This document shows positions 1 to 5,135 of a stretch of DNA of 6,245 nucleotides, in pieces (within the stretch, counting starts at the first letter, position 1; every line of letters starts with the position of its first letter). Source of the stretch: Candidatus Binatia bacterium (GTDB lineage: Bacteria; Desulfobacterota_B; Binatia; UBA9968; JAJDTQ01); NCBI GenBank assembly GCA_022827045.1, contig JAJDTQ010000198.1:1-6245 (forward strand). Reading direction: 5' to 3'. The notes beneath the pieces are model-generated. The model worked only from the letters and a program-made list of their open reading frames with translations, made no database searches and was not told the DNA's origin. The position numbers and the translations under genes are program-made.

Positions 1-398
1 AGTACGGTTCGAAGCCGGACAACTATGAAATCACCTACATCATGCACAACCAGCAACCGTGGGCCAATCGTTCCGACAAGCCGTGCCTGGTGACCTACAA
101 CCCGAACAACCCCATCGACGAACGAATGATCCTCGAGAAGCGATCGTTTCGGCACATCGTCCACGACGTGCGTCACGTTGCATGGCTCGTCGGCCTGTTC
201 CGCTTCATTCAGGGCAGGAGAAAAACGTGGCACTGCGGCGCCCACACGCTGGTGAACAGCCAGGAGACCTGTCTCGTTACCGGGCTCGCCGCCGCCAGGC
301 AACTCGGCGCGGATTACCCCTTCGACGATCCCGCCGCAAAGCTGTGGTTCAACTACTACGGGAGCATCCTGTACGGCCGGCGGTTCAGGAGGGCGTAG
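1..398 (+). CDS. FAD/NAD(P)-binding oxidoreductase, C-terminal part (5' end outside the window)
   Basis: The frame is open from the left edge (first full codon at 3) to TAG at 396-398, giving 131 residues, so only the C-terminus is present. The stretch WHCGAHTLVNSQE..VTGLAAARQLGADYPF (visible residues 77-107) resembles the C-terminal FAD-contacting segment of flavin amine oxidase-like, NAD(P)/FAD-binding proteins, where a short G/A-rich helix caps the flavin. The Rossmann GxGxxG motif would lie upstream and cannot be seen. The family is expected to oxidise or desaturate hydrophobic substrates with bound FAD; the substrate is unknown. Its last 14 bases overlap the 3' end of the convergent Rieske oxygenase gene. 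The ATG at 42 is internal, because the same-frame codons before it continue the protein sense. The family call comes from remembered motif similarity; the exact subfamily is uncertain. Confidence 0.72.
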   Translation, partial: YGSKPDNYEITYIMHNQQPWANRSDKPCLVTYNPNNPIDERMILEKRSFRHIVHDVRHVAWLVGLFRFIQGRRKTWHCGAHTLVNSQETCLVTGLAAARQLGADYPFDDPAAKLWFNYYGSILYGRRFRRA

Positions 399-1437
399 GG
401 CGGGAGCCGTCGATGTCGCACGGATCGGGGTAGAACTGGGCGCAGTAGCGCCTGAAGGGCATGATCTTGCCGTCGGAAGCGGAGAGGCGCGGGCGCGATC
501 GGTACTGCTTGCGGCTCCAGATGACCACGTCCTGCAGGACGTCACGCCGTTGCTGGGACACCATGAACCTGTTCATGATGGGAGCGCGCCATCCCACCGG
601 GAGGAACCCCAGGCCCGCGATCTTTCGCGCCGGCTTGCGGATCTCCCGCACCTGCGAGACCAGCGACATGTCGATGAGCGTGCCGTCCACTGGCGTCGCC
701 AGAACCCATAAGCGCGCGTCAATGCCGACGGAATGCTCGCGGATTTCCACGAACGAATAGCCCAGCCCAAAGACATGGGTCGTGACCGAGGTGTCGAAGG
801 TGAGGGTTGCGACCCTGGCGATGGTCCGCTTCGTCTTGAAGTCGAAACGGCTCTCGAGACGGGGCCCGTCCACGGACAGTTCCTGGACGGGGTTCACGTC
901 TTCGTAGCCGTGGACGTAGCGCAGGTGCGCAAAGTCCACCGAGTTCTCCGACGTCTCCTGGGGATGGCCGGGAAAGCGGAGGGTCTTGATCTCGAAGCCT
1001 GTCCAGCCGGTCTGATCCGGCGACTCCGAGGGCAGGCTCCATTGCGGCCCCCGACCGCCGAGCCCCCACCAGGCGAAGATCAGGCCGAGAATTTCCCGGG
1101 TCTCGAAGACCCGCAGCTTCGCGGTCCTGGGTGGCGGGGCAAAGGGAGTGGCAACGCACTGGCCGGTGGCATCGAATTCGTATCCGTGGAAGGGGCAAAC
1201 GAGCCGGCCGTCGCGTACCCGTCCTCCCGCGGCAGGGCCGAGATCGGAGCCCAGGTGCGGGCAAACCGATTCGGCAACGCAGACGCGTCCGTCCTCGTCA
1301 CACCACACGACGACGTTCTCGCCCATCCATGTCTTTTGGATAAGTCCGGCCTTCAGCACGGCCTGGCGGGTTGCTACGAAGTACCAACCCTCGGGAAACG
1401 GGGAAGGCAAAGGGGCATTCGTGGCCTCCGTCCTCAT
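385..1437 (-). CDS. Rieske [2Fe-2S] non-haem iron oxygenase, oxygenase subunit
   Basis: The 350-residue protein is complete, a usual length for single-component Rieske oxygenase alpha subunits. The N-terminal Rieske domain (about residues 17-125) has the cluster ligands C59-x-H61 and C81-x-x-H84 (CPHLG and CPFHG). The catalytic domain carries NSVDFAHLRYVH (165-176), matching N-x2-D-x2-H-x4-H: H171 and H176 would bind the mononuclear iron, D168 would bridge to the Rieske centre, and D303 in the QDVVIW segment is the likely third iron ligand. Such enzymes use electrons from a separate reductase to hydroxylate, desaturate or demethylate. The overall build recalls the 3-ketosteroid 9-alpha-hydroxylase/cholesterol 7-desaturase side of the family, which is an impression rather than a proven assignment. 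No ferredoxin or reductase lies in the window. The ATG has no good Shine-Dalgarno site, so the start is probable but not certain. It is divergent from the GPP34-P450 gene and overlaps the convergent oxidoreductase by 14 bp. Confidence 0.9.
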   Translation of the reverse strand: MRTEATNAPLPSPFPEGWYFVATRQAVLKAGLIQKTWMGENVVVWCDEDGRVCVAESVCPHLGSDLGPAAGGRVRDGRLVCPFHGYEFDATGQCVATPFAPPPRTAKLRVFETREILGLIFAWWGLGGRGPQWSLPSESPDQTGWTGFEIKTLRFPGHPQETSENSVDFAHLRYVHGYEDVNPVQELSVDGPRLESRFDFKTKRTIARVATLTFDTSVTTHVFGLGYSFVEIREHSVGIDARLWVLATPVDGTLIDMSLVSQVREIRKPARKIAGLGFLPVGWRAPIMNRFMVSQQRRDVLQDVVIWSRKQYRSRPRLSASDGKIMPFRRYCAQFYPDPCDIDGSRPTPS

Positions 1438-1477
1438 CTACTAGATTTGTACCACTGTCGCACCCGCTGTGCTAGAA

Positions 1478-1497
1478 TTGATAACAACCTTGATAAC
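1478..1497 (+). repeat. Direct repeat TTGATAAC x2, possible operator
   Basis: Two exact copies of TTGATAAC lie at 1478-1485 and 1490-1497, a 12-bp period with AACC between them. They directly follow the candidate -10 of the GPP34-P450 gene, where a bound regulator could block transcription. Tandem half-sites of this kind are used by some activators and repressors. No regulator gene is visible in the window, so the role is inferred from position only. Confidence 0.35.
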
Positions 1498-1510
1498 GAA
1501 AGTTCGCTTC

Positions 1511-1516
1511 AGGAGG
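1511..1516 (+). promoter_or_regulatory. Strong Shine-Dalgarno site of the GPP34-P450 gene
   Basis: AGGAGG is a full-consensus ribosome binding site 8 bases before the ATG at 1525. It fixes the start: the same frame is open back to 733, but that part is antisense to the Rieske gene and has no such signal. The site also shows that the GPP34 domain is translated together with the P450. Confidence 0.85.
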
Positions 1517-1524
1517 GGAGACCA

Positions 1525-3552
1525 ATGGCTCTCTCGACAGACGGTATCGCGACCCAGCAACTGAGCTTGCCCGAGGAGCTGCTGCTGATGCTCCTCAACG
1601 GAGAATCCGGCTACTTTCACCAAGTGCCCGGCTGGGACCTGAACTGCGCCGTCATCGGAGCAGTGCTCGCGGAGTTGTCGCTCGTATCCCGCATCGACAC
1701 CGACAGGAGCTCCCTGATTCTTCTGGACCGAACAGCGGTGGGCGACCCCGCCCTGGACCCCATCCTCAAGGAGATCGCCGAAGAACCGGATCAACGGAAC
1801 GCGCGTTACTGGATCGAACGGCTCGCTCCCCGTGCGGACTCGATCATTGACTTGACGCTGGATGGCCTCGTCGGCCTGAAGATCCTGGAGCACCACGACG
1901 GCGACTTCTGGACATTGTCTCACGCTGTCGGTCAGGAGCACCTCAACACCGGCAATGGAGAAGGCACGGCGGTCGAGTTCGTCAAATCGCGCATCACGAA
2001 GGTGATCTTCTACAACGAGATTCCTACCCCGAGAGACATCATCATCGTCGGCCTCCTCAATACGTGCGACGTCCTGCGCTTCATATTCGAGCTCGATGAC
2101 GAGTCGGAGGCGCGTATCGAGGTCGTCTGCAAGCTGGAATTGATCGGCCGTTCCATCGCCGAGGCGGTCGCCCACAACCTTGCCGGGCCGTTACTCCGTC
2201 GTTCCGCCCTGACCAAGACGATACCGGCCGTCCCGTTGCGTCGATTACTGCTCAATCCACATATTCGCGACGGCAACATTCCCGCTCTCTTTGCGGACAT
2301 TGCGCAAGAGTACGGCCCGGTGTTCAAGATCCGCCCGCCGTTCAAGAAGCCCATGATCTTCCTCGCCGGAGTCGAGACGAATCACTGGACGAACAAGCGC
2401 GGGCGCATGTACCTGAGAGCCAAGGACTACTTTTCCGACTTCGAGCAGATCTACGGCGCGAATGGCGTATTGCCCTCACTGGATGGCGCCGATCATTTCC
2501 GGCTCCGCAAATCCCTGGCGCCGGCGTATTCCCGCGGCAGATTGGAAGGACAACTGGACCAGATCTTCGATCATGTCCGAAAGTACATGGCGAATTGGAC
2601 AGTCGGGGACACCTTACCTGCCACGGACATGTGCCGGAAAATGATCAACGCGCAGATCTCTCCAGTATTCCTTGGCGTTGAAACGCAGGACATCATCGAC
2701 GATCTGATGACGTACAAGGAACGAGCGCTCACCACTCACATCATGCGGGCCCTGCCCAAATTCATGCTGGGCACCCCGGGGATGAGACGCCGGGCCAAAG
2801 CCGTCGACACGTTGCTGGCGCGGGTCCAGAGCATCCATACCTCGGCGCAGCGGGCTGATGCTGCTCGGGATCTTGCGGATGACCTGCTAAGCCTGCACGC
2901 GAGCGACCCTCAGTTCGTCCCTGAGTCGAATCTGCGTTTCGCCCTTTCAGCAGCATTGATCGCCAGCGTTTACCTCGGCGATGCGTTCAGCTTCACACTC
3001 TACGCCATGGCGTCGCAGCCCGAGATTTACGCCAGGATCCGAAGCGAAGCGGATGCCCTGTTCAATGACGGCGATCCGGATGCCAAGGCATTCAACCCGT
3101 CCGCCATCGACGTGACACACCGATTCCTCATGGAGTGCCTGCGCATTTACCCGATCGTCCCGATGTCCATCCGGAACGTCATGAATACGTGCGTGGTGGA
3201 AGACTACGAACTGCCGGTTGGGTCACAGATCTTCATTGCCCAGACAGCCGCGCATTACATGAACGACGTGTTCCCCGAGCCCTTCGAATTCGACATCGAC
3301 CGTTATCTGTCTCCGCGCAATGAACACCACAGTCCCGGGTACGCCCCGTTCGGGCTGGGGACGCACACCTGTCTCGGCTCCCGGTGGTTGGAATTGCAAC
3401 TGGCCGTCAACGTGCTGATGCTCGCGCACTACTTCACGATCGAGGTGTCGCCCGCCGACTTCAAGTTCCGGTTCAATCCCCTTCCGTCGATGAAGCCCAG
3501 CAAGAAGCTGAACTTCCGCGTTTCCGAGCAGAGACGCGAGATACGCGTCTGA
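1525..3552 (+). CDS. GPP34 (GOLPH3-like) domain - cytochrome P450 fusion protein
   Basis: A 675-residue protein with two domains in one uninterrupted frame. Residues about 12-215 match the GPP34/GOLPH3/Vps74 family: LSLPEELLLMLL (13-24), VLAELSLVSRI (47-57), the GDPALD turn (73-78), WIERL (96-100) and CDVLRFIF (181-188). Residues about 235-675 form a complete P450: helix C HFRLR (H324, R328), ExxR MECLR (E537, R540), the PEPFEFDIDRY segment (585-594) and the haem loop PFGLGTHTCLG (608-618) with C616 as haem-iron ligand. Stand-alone bacterial P450s are about 400-450 residues; the extra 230 are the GPP34 part. There is no signal peptide or transmembrane helix. GPP34 domains bind membranes peripherally, so the P450 may be docked on the inner membrane to act on a lipid-like substrate (inference). 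The I-helix lacks a clear (A/G)GxxT motif. No dedicated ferredoxin or reductase is encoded here. The aldolase-family gene follows by 66 bp and may be co-transcribed. Confidence 0.92.
   Translation: MALSTDGIATQQLSLPEELLLMLLNGESGYFHQVPGWDLNCAVIGAVLAELSLVSRIDTDRSSLILLDRTAVGDPALDPILKEIAEEPDQRNARYWIERLAPRADSIIDLTLDGLVGLKILEHHDGDFWTLSHAVGQEHLNTGNGEGTAVEFVKSRITKVIFYNEIPTPRDIIIVGLLNTCDVLRFIFELDDESEARIEVVCKLELIGRSIAEAVAHNLAGPLLRRSALTKTIPAVPLRRLLLNPHIRDGNIPALFADIAQEYGPVFKIRPPFKKPMIFLAGVETNHWTNKRGRMYLRAKDYFSDFEQIYGANGVLPSLDGADHFRLRKSLAPAYSRGRLEGQLDQIFDHVRKYMANWTVGDTLPATDMCRKMINAQISPVFLGVETQDIIDDLMTYKERALTTHIMRALPKFMLGTPGMRRRAKAVDTLLARVQSIHTSAQRADAARDLADDLLSLHASDPQFVPESNLRFALSAALIASVYLGDAFSFTLYAMASQPEIYARIRSEADALFNDGDPDAKAFNPSAIDVTHRFLMECLRIYPIVPMSIRNVMNTCVVEDYELPVGSQIFIAQTAAHYMNDVFPEPFEFDIDRYLSPRNEHHSPGYAPFGLGTHTCLGSRWLELQLAVNVLMLAHYFTIEVSPADFKFRFNPLPSMKPSKKLNFRVSEQRREIRV
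3532..3550 (+). repeat. Short inverted repeat at the 3' end of the P450 gene
   Basis: AGACGCG (3532-3538) and CGCGTCT (3544-3550) form a perfect 7-bp stem with a 5-base loop, ending on the first base of the TGA stop. There is no T-run after it, so it is not an obvious intrinsic terminator. It could stabilise the message 3' end or slow read-through into the next gene, or be chance in GC-rich DNA. Confidence 0.3.
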
Positions 3553-3607
3553 CGCGTGGCCGCAGCCGCCTCCCACATCCGAATCCTCCGACGTTCGCCG
3601 AATCGAA

Positions 3608-3611
3608 AGGA
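3608..3611 (+). promoter_or_regulatory. Shine-Dalgarno site of the class II aldolase-family gene
   Basis: AGGA within GAAAGGAA (3605-3612) lies 7 bases before the ATG at 3619. It selects that ATG over the in-frame GTG at 3556, which has no comparable site and would add a 21-residue arginine-rich leader unlike the family. Confidence 0.7.
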
Positions 3612-3618
3612 AGCAAAC

Positions 3619-4302
3619 ATGCCGGACGGGGTCGAACAGCTCAACGAGGACGTCATCGCGGCCGCCCGTATCCTGAGCCGTGAGGGGCTGGTGCAGGGGT
3701 TCGGCCACGTGAGCGCGCGGATTCCGGACTCGGACCTGTTCGTGATCACCCCGCGGATCGCCCTGGAGCTGGTGCAGCCCGGACAACTGGTGGTGGTGAA
3801 TCTGCAGGGTCAGGTGCTGGAGGCGCCGGCGCCGCCATCCTTCGAGACCGCGCTCCACACGGCCATCTTCAACGCTCGGCCGGACGTCAACGCCATCACG
3901 CGGATCCATGCGAGGACCGCGAACATGTTCTCGGTAACCGACACCCCCCTGGACGCGGTACACAACCACGGCAGCTTCTTCAGCGGCGGCGTGCCGGTTT
4001 TCAGGACCATCGACCTCATCTCCACGCGCGAGCTGGGCGAAGGCGCGGCCGCGGCGCTGGGGGATGCGGCGGCGGTGTTGCTACAGGGGAACGGGCAGGC
4101 GACGGTGGGCCGGACCATTCCGGAGGCGGTGATGATGGCCATCTACCTCGAGGAGGCGGCGCAGGTACTCTACGGCGCCATGCAGGTGGGGACGCCGCGT
4201 TTCCTCCCCAGGGAGGCGGCCGGCTCGCGCCAGAAGGAGGCGCTGCCGCCTCCGGACATGGAACGCGCCTGGAACTTCTTCAAGAGCCGGGTGGGGATGT
4301 AG
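3619..4302 (+). CDS. Class II aldolase/adducin-family protein with altered metal site
   Basis: The protein has 227 residues, normal for the family. Features in order: GFGHVSARI (27-35), the phosphate/carboxylate loop of this fold; ITPR (43-46); ETALH (76-80), where E76 matches the catalytic acid of fuculose-1-phosphate aldolase; RIHART (95-100); HNHGSFF (115-121); LLQGNGQATVG (154-164). Typical members bind Zn2+ with the two His of HxH and a later His in the NHG motif. Here the first is R95, the second is kept (H97), and the last is N158. Zinc may be bound differently or not at all, so a simple aldol-cleaving role is doubtful; epimerase or decarboxylase chemistry occurs in relatives. Cytoplasmic, no signal peptide. 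It follows the GPP34-P450 gene by 66 bp on the same strand and ends before a strong hairpin, so it probably closes that transcript and acts on the same pathway (inference). Confidence 0.82.
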   Translation: MPDGVEQLNEDVIAAARILSREGLVQGFGHVSARIPDSDLFVITPRIALELVQPGQLVVVNLQGQVLEAPAPPSFETALHTAIFNARPDVNAITRIHARTANMFSVTDTPLDAVHNHGSFFSGGVPVFRTIDLISTRELGEGAAAALGDAAAVLLQGNGQATVGRTIPEAVMMAIYLEEAAQVLYGAMQVGTPRFLPREAAGSRQKEALPPPDMERAWNFFKSRVGM

Positions 4303-4333
4303 TTATACGACGGGCAGTCCGGTCCGGAATGAA

Positions 4334-4365
4334 AAACGCCATGCCGGCAAGCCGGCATGGCGTTT
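4334..4365. terminator. Bidirectional intrinsic terminator between convergent genes
   Basis: A perfect 15-bp inverted repeat: AAACGCCATGCCGGC (4334-4348), loop AA (4349-4350), and its exact complement at 4351-4365. A run of A (4332-4336) on the left and TTT (4363-4365) on the right give a weak U-tract in either direction. It lies 31 bp past the aldolase-family stop and 23 bp past the stop of the cupredoxin gene on the opposite strand, so it can end both transcripts. Confidence 0.88.
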
Positions 4366-4388
4366 CAGTTTCAAAGCACGGTCGCGGA

Positions 4389-5096
4389 TCAGCCCGCGAA
4401 CTCGACGTCGAGCTTGGCGGTCTCGCCGTCCTTGACTTCCACTTCCTTGGTCTGCGTGCCAAGCTTCTCGTGCCAGATGGTGACCTTGTACTTGCCCGCG
4501 GGCACGTCGGTGAGGCTAAAGGCCCCGTCCTCGCCGGTGACGCTGTAGTAGGGGTTGCCGGCCACGAAGATCCAGCCGCTCATCCAGCCGTGGACGTCAC
4601 ACTTGACCTCCATGATCTCCGGCTTGTCGAATTTCACCTTCAGCTTCTTCTTGAACTTGGGTTGCGCCCGGTTCATGGGCTTGTTGATCTTGCTGTAGGT
4701 GTGGATGTTGTGCAGCACCTTGTCGGGATTGAGGATGGTGACGTCGGCGCCGGCCGCGACCGCCAACACATGCGGTTGATACACGCAACCGTTCTGGTCG
4801 AGGGTCACCCCCTTCTTCTCCAGCTTCTTGCCGCCCTTGACGTCGGCGATGTACACCACCACGTTCTTGAGCTTGCCGTCCTTGACCTGCAGCGACTCGT
4901 CGAATTTCGGGGACTTGTCGCAGCGCCGCTTGTCCTTGGTGACCTTGAGCTTCTTGGGCGCGGGCACGGCCCCCTTGAAGACCACGTCGCCGGAGATGCC
5001 ACCGCCGGCGGCGAACGTGGGCTGATAGGCGCCGAGGGTCAGAGCGGCGGCCACGAAAACCGCCAGCATGACGAGTAACGGAAACCTGCGATTCAT
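4389..5096 (-). CDS. Secreted cupredoxin-like copper protein with C-terminal carboxypeptidase-regulatory-like domain
   Basis: The protein has 235 residues. Residues 1 to about 29 form a Sec signal peptide: basic MNRR, a hydrophobic stretch, then a cleavage site near TFA-A. The mature part is lysine-rich. Residues about 105-180 look like a plastocyanin-type copper domain: NPDKVLHNIHTY (123-134) supplies the first His (H129, or H132) and CDVHGWM (166-172) supplies C166, H169 and M172 in the C-x2-H-x2-M order of type 1 copper sites. Residues about 183-235 (GEDGAFSLTDVPAGKYKVTIWHE and onwards) match the carboxypeptidase regulatory-like beta-sandwich, a binding or stabilising module. C59 and C104 could form a disulfide. 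Similar proteins are often labelled methylamine utilisation or plastocyanin-like, without proof of such a role. It is 39 bp downstream of the multihaem cytochrome gene on the same strand, suggesting periplasmic electron transfer with that partner. An AGGAG site precedes the ATG. Confidence 0.83.
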   Translation of the reverse strand: MNRRFPLLVMLAVFVAAALTLGAYQPTFAAGGGISGDVVFKGAVPAPKKLKVTKDKRRCDKSPKFDESLQVKDGKLKNVVVYIADVKGGKKLEKKGVTLDQNGCVYQPHVLAVAAGADVTILNPDKVLHNIHTYSKINKPMNRAQPKFKKKLKVKFDKPEIMEVKCDVHGWMSGWIFVAGNPYYSVTGEDGAFSLTDVPAGKYKVTIWHEKLGTQTKEVEVKDGETAKLDVEFAG

Positions 5097-5104
5097 ATCA
5101 GTCT

Positions 5105-5109
5105 CTCCT
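5105..5109 (-). promoter_or_regulatory. Shine-Dalgarno site of the cupredoxin gene
   Basis: On the minus strand AGGAG, part of AGAGGAGAG, lies 8 bases before the ATG at 5096-5094. With a signal peptide beginning right at this ATG, the start is secure. Confidence 0.8.
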
Positions 5110-5135
5110 CTTGCGAAATTGCCTTTGGTTCCAGG

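Larger units (their letters stand above)
1438..1524. promoter_or_regulatory. Divergent intergenic promoter region between the Rieske and GPP34-P450 genes
   Basis: This 87-bp gap must hold the start signals for both divergent genes unless transcription enters from further away. It is richer in A/T than the flanking genes. On the plus strand TGC-TAGAAT at 1470-1478 matches an extended -10 element (TGn followed by a near-consensus hexamer), with no good -35 at 17 bp. On the minus strand TGG-TACAAA (complement of 1446-1454) is a weaker extended -10-like element only 8 bp from the Rieske ATG, so that message would be nearly leaderless. An 8-bp direct repeat lies just downstream of the plus-strand -10. 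Promoter calls by eye are weak; the divergent arrangement is certain. Confidence 0.45.

Noticed and set aside
1447..1478. TTGTAC (1447-1452) as -35 paired with TAGAAT (1473-1478)
   Set aside because: The spacer is 20 bp, too long for a normal sigma-70 promoter; the extended -10 alone is the better reading.
733..1524. In-frame open upstream extension of the GPP34-P450 reading frame by 264 codons
   Set aside because: It is antisense to the Rieske oxygenase gene, whose protein has all cluster and iron ligands. The AGGAGG site and the start of GPP34 similarity both point to ATG 1525.
1441..2175. Minus-strand open frame (244 codons) opposite the GPP34 domain
   Set aside because: Antisense shadow of a well-supported gene, with no recognisable motif and no start signal.
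3556..3618. GTG at 3556 as start of the aldolase-family protein
   Set aside because: There is no Shine-Dalgarno site, and the added leader is Arg/Ala-rich and not family-like. ATG 3619 has a good site at 3608-3611.
3223..3969. Minus-strand open frame (248 codons) across the P450 3' end and the aldolase-family 5' end
   Set aside because: It runs opposite two genes with clear motifs, and its Arg/Gly/His-rich composition is typical of a shadow frame.
4329..5078. Long plus-strand open frame (249 codons) opposite the cupredoxin gene
   Set aside because: Its Leu/Val/Gly/His-rich composition is the mirror of GC-rich lysine/aspartate codons on the other strand. It begins inside the terminator hairpin and has no family resemblance.
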